Positions 41,229 through 50,810 of a stretch of 64,000 nucleotides of DNA are shown piece by piece. Source of the stretch: Nocardioides sp. NBC_00368 (lineage in GTDB: Bacteria > Actinomycetota > Actinomycetes > Propionibacteriales > Nocardioidaceae); NCBI RefSeq assembly GCF_036090055.1, contig NZ_CP107970.1, positions 5,229,001 to 5,293,000 of the forward strand, in the 5' to 3' direction. The notes under the pieces are model-generated. The model did not search any database and had not been told where the DNA came from. It saw nothing but the letters and a program-made list of their open reading frames with translations. Both the position numbers and the translations under genes were made by a program. Position 1 is the first letter of the stretch. Each line of letters starts with the position of its first letter.

Positions 41229-44200
41229 TCACCCCACCGGCACCACCCACACGTCTGCGACCGACGGGTCGTAGTCGGCGCCGGTGTCCTGGAACCGGAT
41301 CCGCATCGAGCCGTCAGCGGTCAGTGCCGAGGGCTCCACCAGGAACTGGTGGGTCATGGTGCCCTGGCCGCCGGCCGTGCGGGTCAGGTCGACGCTGTGC
41401 GCGACCTGGCCGTCCAGCTCGACGTCGTAGGTCTTGCGTCGCGCACCGTCGAACGTCTCGACGACGCGGACCACGAACCGTCGGTCCACCGGCACCGCGG
41501 CGTCGAGCTCGAACCAGCCGCCGGGGTAGGAGGAGTGTGTGTAGCGGCGGGTCAGACCGGCCTCCTGATTGGTCCCCGACCGCTCGGAGGCGGTCAGCCC
41601 GTGGGCCGACTCCGAGGTCGTCTCGCCGAGATCGATGTGGTCGGTCGAGTCCGCCGGTGGCGTCGCGAGGCCGACGGTCACGGTGGCTGCCGCCTGCTCC
41701 GTCGGTGTGGCTCCGGTCGAGACGGTCAGGGAGACCGGACCTGCCACGACCGTCTGCGGCACGACGACCTCGATGTCGATGTCGGCGTCCTGGCCTGCCG
41801 GGATCTCGAAGCCCGCCGGCTCCGCCGACCAGCCACCGGGTCCGGCCAGCGACAGGTCGCCGCGCTGGGTGACGCCGCTGCGGTTGTGCAGCGTGGTGGT
41901 GATCGTCGCGGTCTGCCCGCCGTCGACCGACGCCGGGGCGCTCGACGTCGCGGTGATCTGCACTCCGGAGCCGACCAGGAGGGTGCCTCCCACCGGCAGC
42001 GTGGCGGTGCCACCCGAGCGGCTGTAGGACAGCTGCCCGGTCAGGTCGACAGGACCCACGGCAGCATCTCCGGGCACGCTCACCTCGTAGGTGTGCTCGA
42101 CCTGGCCACCGGCGGGCACGGTGTCGGTGTGGGCGCCGACCGGTTCCGCCGTCCAGCCCTCCGGCAGCGTGAGCGACGAGGCGACCTCCTTCAGCGACTG
42201 CTTGCCGGAGTTGTCGACTCGCACCGAGACCTCGACGGCATCACCGGGGAGCACCTCGTCCGCGGGCACCTGCAGCGTGGCGACCGCGCCGACCAACCTG
42301 GCCGATGCTCGGGAGAGGCTCTTCCCGATCGCCGTCAGCCGGTTGCGCAGGCCGGTCGCGGTCGCTTCGGAGAGGGTGCCGTTGTCGGCGTACATCCGAA
42401 CTGTCCGGTCCAGGTTCGCGACCGCCGCGAGGGCGCGGTGGACCGCCTCGGCGATCCGCTCCTCGTCGGCGTCACGGGCGGCGAGATCCCATGCCTCGCC
42501 GATCTCGGCGCGCAGGGATGCGGTCCGATTCGCGAGGTCGCGCTTGGCGGCCCTGCCGGCGGGACCGTTGAGCGACAGCGAGGAGACGTCCACAGCCGCC
42601 TCGGCGGCTTCGGCCCGGGCGGCACCGATGTCACCGAGCGCGGGCGCGACCCTGAAGCTGTAGTCGCCGGACCCGATCTCCAGGACGACCACGTGCGCGT
42701 TGCCGTCGTAGCGCACGAACTCGACGTCCTCCGAGTTCTCGATCGGCGATCCGCCCTCGGTCACCGCCCAGCGGTTGGCGGCCGGGATCCGGACCTCGGC
42801 GGTCGTGTTCGCCGGGACGGTCACCTCGAGGGTCATCGGCCCGTCGTCGGTCGCCCAGGCGCTCTTCACCGTGCCGTACGGGGTCTGCAGGCTGTAGTCG
42901 ACGTGCTCGACACCCGCGCCGGGCTCGGGTGCGATCGTCACCTTGCGATAGCCGGGCTCGGCCGCCGAGACGCCGGCCATGGTGCGATACATCCACTCGC
43001 CGACGGCGCCGTAGGCGTAGTGGTTGAAGGAGTTCATGCCCACGTCGTTGAAGGTGCCGTCCGGGTTGATCGAGTTCCAGCGCTCCCAGATCGTGGTGGC
43101 GCCCTTGCCGATCTCGTAGCCCCACGACGGGTAGTCCTCGTGCTGCAGCAGCCGGTAGGCGATGTCGGTGCGTCCGGCCTTGGTCAGCGCCGGCAGCAGC
43201 CCGTCCACACCGAGGAACCCGGTGGAGAGGTGGTAGTCGCGCCGCTCGAGCGTCTGCACGAACTGGTCGTAGACCGCGTCGCGACGGTCCTCGGGCTCGA
43301 GGTCGTTGGTCAGGGTGAGGATGTACGCCGTCTGGCTGTCGCCCTTGACGGAGCCGTCAGCGGCGATGAACGCCTGCTGGTAGGCGGTCCGGATGGCCTC
43401 GAAGCGGGCCTGGTACGCCGCGGCGTCGGCATCCCTGCCGACGGCCTTCGCCATCTGCGCGAACTCCCGGGTGCTCTTCGCGACGAACGCTGTGTCCAGG
43501 ACGTCCGCGGGGGTCGGGTCGTCGAGGTTGAGCCAGTCCAGGTAGCCACCGGCGGACCGGATGTGTCCGGTCGAGTCGGCGTCGAGGAAGTCGACGTACC
43601 GCTTCATCATGTCGTAGTTCTCCGTGATGACGCCGGTGTCGCCGTAGGCCTGCCACAGCGTCCAGGGCACGTGCACGCCCGCGTCCATCCAGCCGGCCGA
43701 CTCGTAGCCGCCGTCGAAGCGACCGGGTACGACCGGGGCGACGCCGGGCAGCGACCCGTTCGGGCGCTGGGTGTCGCGCAGGTCCTGCAGCCACTTGGTG
43801 AGGAACGACTCGGAGTCCATGTTGTAGACCGCCGTGCGGGCGAAGACGTTGATGTCGCCGGTCCAGCCCATCCGCTCGTCACGTGCCGGGGTGTCGGTGG
43901 GGATGGAGAGGAAGTTGCCGCGCATCCCCCACACGATGTTGCGATGCAGCTGGTCGACCAGGTCGGAGTCGGTGTCCAGGGTGCTGGTCAGGTCGCCGTC
44001 GGTGCCGACCACGACGCCGACGATGTCGGAGGCGTCGGGGGCCTCGTCCAGCCCGGAGATCTCGACGTAGCGGAAGCCGTGGAAGGTGAAGGACGGCTCG
44101 AAGGTCTCGGGCTCGTCGGAGCCGATCGTGTAGGTGTCGGTGGCCTTCGCGGAGCGCAGGTTGGCCGTATAGAGGGTGCCGTCGGGGTTGAGCACCTCGC

Positions 44201-45890
44201 CGTGACGGATCGTGACCGTCTGACCCTTCTCGCCCTGCACGGTGAGGCGGACGTGGCCGACCATGTTCTGCCCGAGGTCGTAGAGGTAGACACCGTCCGT
44301 CGGCGAGTCGATCCGCTCGGCGGTCTCGAGCTCCTCGGTGACGCGTACGTCGACGGCCGTCTGCGGCTCGAGCACGTCGGTCGGCTCGTCCCTGACGGCG
44401 ACCGGTGCCCAGTCCTGGGCGTCGAACCCGGCCTCGTCCCAGCCGTCGACCTCGGCCGCGCGGCGGGCGTCGTACCACTCACCGTCGAGGAGGTCGGCCT
44501 CGCGGGTCGGCCCTCCGGTCGTGCGCCAGGTGTCGTCGGTGCGGACGACCCGGCTGGTGCCGTCGGCATAGTCGATGACGAGCTCGGCGATGACCGAGTT
44601 GGCGGTGCCGTAGACGTCGGTGCCGAACATCGCGACCTTGCCGGAGTACCAACCGGGAGCGACCTCGGCCCCGAGCACGTTCGAGCCCGACGTCACCAGG
44701 TCCGTCACGTCGTAGGTCTGGTAGTCGATGCGCCTGTCGTAGGCCGTCCAGCCGGGCGCCAGCTCGGTGTCGCCGACCCGCTTGCCGTTGAGGCGCAGCT
44801 CGTAGACACCGCGTGCCGAGGCGTAGACCCGAGCGCGGGTGACCTGCTTCGATCCCAGGTCGACCTCCTTGCGCAGCAGCGGGACCGCGTCGTCGCCGCG
44901 AAGCCACGCCTCGCCGCCGGCGTTGTCGACCCGGAGCCCGTCGGCGGTGACGGTGCCGGCGGTGAAGGTGCGGTCGCCGGCCGGGAAGTCGGTGTCCACC
45001 AGAACGGCGCCGGACGCGCTGGTGACGGTCACGTCGTGGACCAGTCCGTGCTCGGACCCGCTGGTGCGGAAACCCATCACCCCGGGCCCGGCGAAGGTCG
45101 CGTCGGTGCGCCGGTCGAGCTGCTGGCCGTCGATCGAGGTGGTGATCGTGTCGCCGGCGACGGTGATCGCGTAGTCGTGCTCGGCGGCGAAGTCGAAGCC
45201 GCTCGGGACCGGCTTGGCCGGGAGAACGGAGTATCCGCCGTTGCGCTTCACGTGCGGACGGAGCGAGTCTTCGGCATCGCTGAACTGCCACATGTACGCG
45301 TTCTCGGTGTTCTGGCCCCGGAAGTAGACGCCGAGCGCTCCACCGATGTCGGAGGCGGTGAACTCGATCGTGTAGTCGGTCCACTCCGCGCCCAGCTCAG
45401 GAGTCTTCGCGCCGATCCAGTCCGCCGTCCACGCCTCGTTCCCGAGGCCGGTCGCGAAGGTCGCCGGATCGCTCCATGCGGACGCAACACCCTCGTCGTC
45501 CCAGACCCGCACCGACCACACGTAGTCCGTACGCGGCTTCAGGGCGGGCCCGGCGTACCGGATGTCGACGGACTGCCCCGACCTCACCTTCCGGCTGTCC
45601 CACACGTCGGGTGACGTGAGCCGCCGCTCCGAGGTCGCGACCCGGATCTGGTACGCCTTCTGGGTGACCCCGCGGCGATCGGAGTCGACCTGCCATCCCA
45701 GGGTGGGAGCGGTCGTCGCGATACCGAGAGGATCGACGAGCGCATTCGTACGCAGCTCGCTGACGGCGGGGACGGTGCCCGTCACCACGTCCTCGGTCGA
45801 CGGGACGGCGCCGGCGGCGAGTGGGGGCAGTGCGGGCGAGAGGGCGATGGCGAGGGTGGCTGTGACCAGCCCTGCGATGTGTCGGCGCAC
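41229..45890 (-). CDS. Secreted alpha-L-rhamnosidase, GH78
   Basis: An enzyme of 1553 residues that removes terminal alpha-L-rhamnose from glycosides or polysaccharides outside the cell. It begins with a signal peptide (MRRHIAGLVTATLAIALSPA). The N-terminal beta domains hold the GH78 opening LRTNALVDPLGIATTAPTLGW, then a LamG-like insert. The (alpha/alpha)6 catalytic domain has the general acid Glu672 in DERMGWTGD and the general base candidate Glu936 in TTIWERW. The extra C-terminal 450 or so residues include NEW3/NPCBM-associated beta domains (LTLPEGWTAEPV, SLAGPGGWSAEP) and a final sugar-binding-like domain. CAGGAG is 5 bases before the ATG. A LacI-type operator is upstream. Confidence 0.93.
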   Translation of the reverse strand: MRRHIAGLVTATLAIALSPALPPLAAGAVPSTEDVVTGTVPAVSELRTNALVDPLGIATTAPTLGWQVDSDRRGVTQKAYQIRVATSERRLTSPDVWDSRKVRSGQSVDIRYAGPALKPRTDYVWSVRVWDDEGVASAWSDPATFATGLGNEAWTADWIGAKTPELGAEWTDYTIEFTASDIGGALGVYFRGQNTENAYMWQFSDAEDSLRPHVKRNGGYSVLPAKPVPSGFDFAAEHDYAITVAGDTITTSIDGQQLDRRTDATFAGPGVMGFRTSGSEHGLVHDVTVTSASGAVLVDTDFPAGDRTFTAGTVTADGLRVDNAGGEAWLRGDDAVPLLRKEVDLGSKQVTRARVYASARGVYELRLNGKRVGDTELAPGWTAYDRRIDYQTYDVTDLVTSGSNVLGAEVAPGWYSGKVAMFGTDVYGTANSVIAELVIDYADGTSRVVRTDDTWRTTGGPTREADLLDGEWYDARRAAEVDGWDEAGFDAQDWAPVAVRDEPTDVLEPQTAVDVRVTEELETAERIDSPTDGVYLYDLGQNMVGHVRLTVQGEKGQTVTIRHGEVLNPDGTLYTANLRSAKATDTYTIGSDEPETFEPSFTFHGFRYVEISGLDEAPDASDIVGVVVGTDGDLTSTLDTDSDLVDQLHRNIVWGMRGNFLSIPTDTPARDERMGWTGDINVFARTAVYNMDSESFLTKWLQDLRDTQRPNGSLPGVAPVVPGRFDGGYESAGWMDAGVHVPWTLWQAYGDTGVITENYDMMKRYVDFLDADSTGHIRSAGGYLDWLNLDDPTPADVLDTAFVAKSTREFAQMAKAVGRDADAAAYQARFEAIRTAYQQAFIAADGSVKGDSQTAYILTLTNDLEPEDRRDAVYDQFVQTLERRDYHLSTGFLGVDGLLPALTKAGRTDIAYRLLQHEDYPSWGYEIGKGATTIWERWNSINPDGTFNDVGMNSFNHYAYGAVGEWMYRTMAGVSAAEPGYRKVTIAPEPGAGVEHVDYSLQTPYGTVKSAWATDDGPMTLEVTVPANTTAEVRIPAANRWAVTEGGSPIENSEDVEFVRYDGNAHVVVLEIGSGDYSFRVAPALGDIGAARAEAAEAAVDVSSLSLNGPAGRAAKRDLANRTASLRAEIGEAWDLAARDADEERIAEAVHRALAAVANLDRTVRMYADNGTLSEATATGLRNRLTAIGKSLSRASARLVGAVATLQVPADEVLPGDAVEVSVRVDNSGKQSLKEVASSLTLPEGWTAEPVGAHTDTVPAGGQVEHTYEVSVPGDAAVGPVDLTGQLSYSRSGGTATLPVGGTLLVGSGVQITATSSAPASVDGGQTATITTTLHNRSGVTQRGDLSLAGPGGWSAEPAGFEIPAGQDADIDIEVVVPQTVVAGPVSLTVSTGATPTEQAAATVTVGLATPPADSTDHIDLGETTSESAHGLTASERSGTNQEAGLTRRYTHSSYPGGWFELDAAVPVDRRFVVRVVETFDGARRKTYDVELDGQVAHSVDLTRTAGGQGTMTHQFLVEPSALTADGSMRIRFQDTGADYDPSVADVWVVPVG

Positions 45891-45913
45891 GCGGACTCCT
45901 GAGGTCGAGGAAT

Positions 45914-45925
45914 TGAAACGCTTCA
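45914..45925 (-). promoter_or_regulatory. LacI-family operator candidate upstream of the rhamnosidase
   Basis: TGAAACGCTTCA is a 12-bp near-palindrome (10 of 12 bases) with a central CG and flanking GAA/TTC, the style of LacI/GalR operators. It is 24 bases upstream of the start codon. No LacI-family gene is in the window. Confidence 0.5.
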
Positions 45926-46000
45926 GCGAGTATGGCGTGCGTCACATTCGATCGCAGTGATATGGCCGCATCCGGCCACGATCAACGATTCAAATGAAGG

Positions 46001-47650
46001 TCAGGAGGTGAGGTCGCCGAGGGACTCGGCATCGACGATCCGGTACGCGTAGCCCTGCTCGGCCAGGAAGCGCTGGCGGTTCTGGGCGAAGTCGGCGTCG
46101 ACGGTGTCGCGAGAGACGATCGTGTAGAAGTGCGCGGTCTTGTTGCCGTCGCCGGGGCGCAGCAGACGGCCCAGGCGCTGGGCTTCCTCCTGGCGGGAGC
46201 CGTAGGCCCCGGAGACCTGGATCGCGACCTCGGCCGAGGGCAGGTCGATGGAGAAGTTGGCGACCTTGGAGACGACCAGCAGGTCGATCTCACCGGACCG
46301 GAAGGCGTCGAAGAGCCGCTGGCGCTCCTTGACCGACGTCTTGCCCTCGATCACCGGGGCGTCGAGGGAGGCGGCGATCTCGTCGAGCTGCTCGAGATAC
46401 TGCCCGATCACCAGCGTCGGCTTGTCGGCGTGGGAGGCGACGATCTCCTTGACCACGTCGATCTTGTGGTGCGTGCACGAGGCGATCCGGTAGCGCTCGT
46501 CGGGCTCGGCGGTGGCGTAGACGAGCCGCTCGTCGGCGGGCAGGGTCACGCGCACCTCGACGCAGTCCGCCGGCGCGATCCAGCCCTGCGCCTCGATGTC
46601 CTTCCACGGAGCGTCGTAGCGCTTGGGGCCGATCAGCGAGAAGACGTCGCCCTCGCGCCCGTCCTCGCGCACCAGGGTGGCGGTCAGGCCGAGGCGGCGG
46701 CGGGCCTGCAGGTCGGCGGTCATCCGGAAGATCGGGGCGGGCAGGAGGTGGACCTCGTCGTAGACGACCAGACCCCAGTCGCGGGCGTCGAGCAGCTCCA
46801 GGTGGGGGTAGGCGCCCTTCCGGCGGGCGGTCAGCACCTGGTAGGTGGCGATCGTGACCGGCCGGATCTCCTTGACCGACCCCGAGTATTCGCCGATCTC
46901 GTCCGGGGTCAGTGAGGTGCGGCGTACGAGCTCGTCCTTCCACTGGCGCGCGGAGACGGTGTTGGTGACGAGGATGAGCGTGGTCGCCTGAGCATGCGCC
47001 ATCGCGGCGGCGCCGACCAGCGTCTTGCCGGCACCGCAGGGGAGCACGACGACGCCGGAGCCCCCGTGCCAGAAGGACTCGGCCGCTTCCGACTGGTAGG
47101 GGCGGAGTGCCCAGTCGGTGGTGTCCAGCGCGATCGGGTGCGCCTCGCCGTCGACGTAGCCCGCGTAGTCCTCGGCCGGCCAGCCGATCTTGAGCAGCGC
47201 CTGCTTGAGGTTGCCGCGCTCGGAGGGGTGGACGACGACGGTGTCCTCGTCGAGTCGCTCGCCCAGCATCCCGGAGACCTTCTTCGCCCGGACGACCTCC
47301 TCCAGCACCGCGCGGTCGGAGGAGACCAGCACCAGCCCGTTGGCCGGGTTCTTCTCCAGCCGCAGCCGGCCGTATCGAGCCATCGTCTCGGCGACGTCGA
47401 CGAGAAGCGAGTGCGGCACGGGATAGCGCGAGAACTCCAGCAGCGTGTCCACCACCTGCTCGGCATCGTGCCCGGCCGCGCGGGCGTTCCACAGCCCCAG
47501 CGGGGTGAGGCGGTAGGTGTGGATGTGCTCCGGCGACCGCTCCAGCTCGGCGAAGGGCGCGATCGCCTTGCGGCACTCGCCGGCCCGGGCATGGTCGATC
47601 TCGAGCAGGAGCGTCTTGTCCGACTGGACGATCAGGGGGCCGTCGTTCAC
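46001..47650 (-). CDS. DNA repair helicase XPB (ERCC3-like), superfamily 2
   Basis: A helicase of 549 residues. Walker A is CGAGKT (205-210) and the DEVH box is at 298-301 (YDEVHLLPAP). Motif III is LGLTATL and motif VI is QEEAQRLGRLLRP. The N-terminal DRD-like domain (PLIVQSDKTLLLEIDHARAG) is of the bacterial XPB type. It unwinds DNA with 3'-5' polarity in studied mycobacterial homologues. TAGGCT ends 6 bases before the GTG start. The gene for its usual partner lies immediately upstream on the same strand, in the order also found in mycobacteria. Confidence 0.95.
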   Translation of the reverse strand: MNDGPLIVQSDKTLLLEIDHARAGECRKAIAPFAELERSPEHIHTYRLTPLGLWNARAAGHDAEQVVDTLLEFSRYPVPHSLLVDVAETMARYGRLRLEKNPANGLVLVSSDRAVLEEVVRAKKVSGMLGERLDEDTVVVHPSERGNLKQALLKIGWPAEDYAGYVDGEAHPIALDTTDWALRPYQSEAAESFWHGGSGVVVLPCGAGKTLVGAAAMAHAQATTLILVTNTVSARQWKDELVRRTSLTPDEIGEYSGSVKEIRPVTIATYQVLTARRKGAYPHLELLDARDWGLVVYDEVHLLPAPIFRMTADLQARRRLGLTATLVREDGREGDVFSLIGPKRYDAPWKDIEAQGWIAPADCVEVRVTLPADERLVYATAEPDERYRIASCTHHKIDVVKEIVASHADKPTLVIGQYLEQLDEIAASLDAPVIEGKTSVKERQRLFDAFRSGEIDLLVVSKVANFSIDLPSAEVAIQVSGAYGSRQEEAQRLGRLLRPGDGNKTAHFYTIVSRDTVDADFAQNRQRFLAEQGYAYRIVDAESLGDLTS

Positions 47651-47699
47651 CGGACCAGCCTACGGGCCGAGCGATGCCGCGAGATCTCATGGCGGCGGC

Positions 47700-49946
47700 T
47701 CACGCCGGCCGGACGCTCCTGATCCGGGACAGTGCGAAGGAGCGCTCGTCGTCGTCGACCCGGGCCGTGAGCGAGCCGCCGTCGAGGCTCAGCGGCTCGA
47801 CGCGCGCCTCGCCGGCGACCCCGCGACCGTCGACGTAGGAGATGACGACCTGCTCCCCGGCATCGATGGCTTCGTGCAGGATCGCCATCGTCGAGGCCGG
47901 CTCGGGCGGGGAAGGTCGTGATGAGGCCGTCTCGTCGCCGGCCTTGACGCGCGCGGCCACCGCGGTCGCGCGTACGGTCAGGTGGGCCTCCTGGGCACCC
48001 GCCGGACGCTGCGCGTTGCGAGCCTTGGCGCGCTTGGCGTCGGGGCGCGCCACATGGACCGACCCGTCGGGCGCCTCGACGACCGGCGCCAGGCCGAGCT
48101 CGCGCAGCCGGGGGAGGAGCGAGTCGAGCGCGACGGTGCTGACGACGACCGTCGGCGCGAGCCGGCGCAGCCCCAGGGACTCGGCCGCCGGATGGGCCAG
48201 CAGCTCGGCCAGCGCGGCCTCGTCGTCGCTGCGCAGGTAGGCGGCGGCGAACCCGACCCGGACCGTCCCGAACGTACGCGCCGTGTCATCGACCAGGTAG
48301 GTCAGCGCCTGCGGCACGGGGGTGCGGGAGGCGGCGGTGAGGAACGCGTGGATCTCGGTGGCGGTCCAGCCACGGTCCATCGCCCGGCGCACGGACTCCT
48401 TGGTGAACCGGTAGACCGTCGCCCCGCCGTGAGACTCCACCGTCGCCACCACGGCCAGGGTGCGGGCCAGGGCGGGTTCCAGCGGCCCCGGCGCGACCGC
48501 GGTCAGGTCGCCTTGCAGCAGGACGTGGTCGACCGGCTCCGGCAGCAGCCCCGCGAGGATCGGGACCGGGTCCTCACCCGCCACCAACCCCCGTCCGTAC
48601 GCAGCCAGCCCCCCGAACGCCGCCAGCCCGAGCGTCTCCGCCTCGGTGAGCGTCCAGGCCACCAGCGACTCCCGGGACTCGGTGCGGCTGCGCGGCCGGC
48701 GCGGCCGTTCCCAGGCCAGCCGTGCCACGACGGCGGCAGGGCCGGTGCCGGCGGCGAGCACCTCGCCCTCCGGCACGCCTGCGAGCAGCTCCAGCGTCAG
48801 CCGCCGCATCTCGACCGCCGAGGCGCCGGCCATGTCGGGCGCCAGCGCGTTCCACGTCTTCCCGGCTGGGTCGCGCTGGCCGACCAGTCCGGGGAGCCGG
48901 GGCGAGGCGAGCCAGGCCGTGGCCACGTGCGCCCACCGGGCGGCCAGCGGCTGCTGCAGCCACTGGTCGAAGAGCTCGGTCGGCATCCAGGACGGGTCGC
49001 CCTCCTCGTCGGTGCCCAGGCCCAGCAGGCCGGAGGACCAGGACACCTCGATCAGCAGGGCCGCGGTGGGCTCGGTGACGTGGAGCCGCTCGGCGGTCGT
49101 CTTCAGGTCGCGCACCGTGAGGCCGGTCCCGCCGCGCAGCGACCGGGGTGGGGTCGCGCCCCAGGCGTCGAGGAGCAGCTCGAGGTTGCGGACGAGCTCG
49201 AAGGCGGCACCCGCGGCCGCCCTGTCGACCAGAGCGGACGCCCGCGCGGAGGTCGGCAGCGAGGGTGGGACGTCCACCCGGTCGCGCGTCGTCCGCCCGC
49301 CGCGGAGTGTGAGTCCGACCTCACCGGGCAGGGTCAGCATCCCGTCGCCCGAGGACACCAGCAGCCCGTGGGCGATCAGCTCCTCCGCCGGCCCGGAGGC
49401 CTCGGCCACCGAGACGCGCGGGCGCGCGCGGGAGGAGGACGCCTGCCCGCCGGCGGCGTCGACGGCCTCCAGCATCGCGCGGGCCTCGCCGGAGACGGCC
49501 GCCAGGCGGCGTACGACTTCTTCCTGGTCAGCCCCGGGATCGCCGGCGAACGGCTGCAGGCCGGAGGCGCCCGGGGAGCCCCGCAACACAGCGGCGACTC
49601 CGGTCACGGCGCGCAGGCCGCCGAGGGAGTGCCAGACCAGGCCGCTGTCCTCCAGATGAGAAAGTGCCCGTGTCGCGGCGTCCACTTCCGCGTTCACCAT
49701 GGAAGATAAGTGGGCTTTGGTGATTTGATTCGCGAGGGCAACGGCATCAAGCACGATCAGCTCGAGATGGTTAAGGTCATCCATCGCGTAGTGCAAGGAT
49801 GTGCGAGTGGCTGCTCGGGCGGCGAGTTGGCCGGAGTCATGAGGGGACGGCGTGGCGAGATCAGGACGAGCAAGAAGCAGGCGTGAGATGCGCTCTGTGG
49901 GCCAAGAGCGCAACTGGTCTGCAAGAGAGCGGAAGCCTGTGTCCAT
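47700..49946 (-). CDS. Helicase-associated protein (XPB partner)
   Basis: A protein of 748 residues, the long helicase-C-domain-associated protein that accompanies XPB in actinobacteria. It has several winged-helix-like segments near the N-terminus (LNHLELIVLDAVALANQITK, then ATRALSHLEDSGLVWHSLGG). The C-terminal third holds LTYLVDDTARTFGTVRVGFA, and VISYVDGRGVAGEARVEPLS resembles a WYL-type beta domain. It has no ATPase motif. The ATG at 49946 is chosen because TAGCGT ends 7 bases upstream. An earlier GTG/ATG pair at 49955/49952 would be inside that promoter. Confidence 0.88.
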   Translation of the reverse strand: MDTGFRSLADQLRSWPTERISRLLLARPDLATPSPHDSGQLAARAATRTSLHYAMDDLNHLELIVLDAVALANQITKAHLSSMVNAEVDAATRALSHLEDSGLVWHSLGGLRAVTGVAAVLRGSPGASGLQPFAGDPGADQEEVVRRLAAVSGEARAMLEAVDAAGGQASSSRARPRVSVAEASGPAEELIAHGLLVSSGDGMLTLPGEVGLTLRGGRTTRDRVDVPPSLPTSARASALVDRAAAGAAFELVRNLELLLDAWGATPPRSLRGGTGLTVRDLKTTAERLHVTEPTAALLIEVSWSSGLLGLGTDEEGDPSWMPTELFDQWLQQPLAARWAHVATAWLASPRLPGLVGQRDPAGKTWNALAPDMAGASAVEMRRLTLELLAGVPEGEVLAAGTGPAAVVARLAWERPRRPRSRTESRESLVAWTLTEAETLGLAAFGGLAAYGRGLVAGEDPVPILAGLLPEPVDHVLLQGDLTAVAPGPLEPALARTLAVVATVESHGGATVYRFTKESVRRAMDRGWTATEIHAFLTAASRTPVPQALTYLVDDTARTFGTVRVGFAAAYLRSDDEAALAELLAHPAAESLGLRRLAPTVVVSTVALDSLLPRLRELGLAPVVEAPDGSVHVARPDAKRAKARNAQRPAGAQEAHLTVRATAVAARVKAGDETASSRPSPPEPASTMAILHEAIDAGEQVVISYVDGRGVAGEARVEPLSLDGGSLTARVDDDERSFALSRIRSVRPA

Positions 49947-49982
49947 CGGCATCACGCTATCCCGTCAGGCCTAGGGGGCGAG

Positions 49983-50810
49983 ATGTCCAGGAAAGTAGTG
50001 ATCGCGCACGGGGCGGCGACCGATGTCGGCCAGGTGCGGAAGGTCAACGAGGACTCCCACGTGGCCGAGCCCCCCGTCTTCGTCGTCGCCGACGGCATGG
50101 GTGGCCACGACGGTGGTGACATCGCCAGCGAGATGGTGATCCAGGAGTTCGCCAAGCTCGGTGGCACCCACTACGTGTCCGAGTCCGGCAGCCAGGCGAT
50201 GGTCGAGGCGCTCCAGGCTGCCCAGGACCGGATCGTGGCCTTCGCGCTCGAGCAGCGCTCGCGCGGGGCCTCGGACTACCAGTCCGGCACCACCTGCGCC
50301 GCGGCCCTGATCGCCGACGGCGGGAGCAGCCCGTTGTGGATCCTCCTCAACGTCGGCGACTCGCGCATCTACCGATTCTTCGACGGTACGTTGAGCCAGC
50401 TCAGCCGCGACCACAGCCTCGTCCAGGAGCTCGTCGACTCCGGGCAGATCACGCGCGAGCAGGCCGAGCACCACCCCGAGCGCAACGTGGTGACCAGGGC
50501 GCTCGGCGGGATGGCCCCCGCGGTCCCCGACATCTTCCAGGTGACCCTGCCGGTGGGCGCCCGACTGATGCTGTGCTCGGACGGGGTGAGCGGGATGATC
50601 TCGGATGCCGAGATCGCCGACATCCTCGCCGCCGAGGACACCGATGCACGTGACACGGCCGAGAAGCTCGTCGCCGCCGCGGTCGAAGCGGGCGGCAGGG
50701 ACAACGCCACCGCGATCGTGGTCGATGTGATGGGATTGGCCGAGGAGAACCCGTATGACTCGGAGCAACAAAGGGTGAGTATGGAGCAGAAGCTAGGAGT
50801 GCTGCCATGA
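49983..50810 (+). CDS. PP2C-family serine/threonine phosphatase
   Basis: A phosphatase of 275 residues. Metal-binding motifs are VRKVNEDSHV (about residues 18-27), VVADGMGGHDGG (about 34-45), LCSDGVSGM and GGRDNATAIVV. No membrane helix is present, so it is a soluble PppA/PstP-like enzyme that reverses Ser/Thr phosphorylation. It is the first of a coupled operon with two FHA proteins, which bind phosphothreonine. No Ser/Thr kinase lies in the window, so the partner kinase is elsewhere. The AGGGGG ahead of the ATG acts as the ribosome site. Confidence 0.93.
   Translation: MSRKVVIAHGAATDVGQVRKVNEDSHVAEPPVFVVADGMGGHDGGDIASEMVIQEFAKLGGTHYVSESGSQAMVEALQAAQDRIVAFALEQRSRGASDYQSGTTCAAALIADGGSSPLWILLNVGDSRIYRFFDGTLSQLSRDHSLVQELVDSGQITREQAEHHPERNVVTRALGGMAPAVPDIFQVTLPVGARLMLCSDGVSGMISDAEIADILAAEDTDARDTAEKLVAAAVEAGGRDNATAIVVDVMGLAEENPYDSEQQRVSMEQKLGVLP

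Noticed and set aside
41349..45614. Plus-strand ORF of 1421 codons opposite the rhamnosidase
   Set aside because: Mirror frame created by GC-rich third positions. The minus strand carries the signal peptide, GH78 motifs and the ribosome site.
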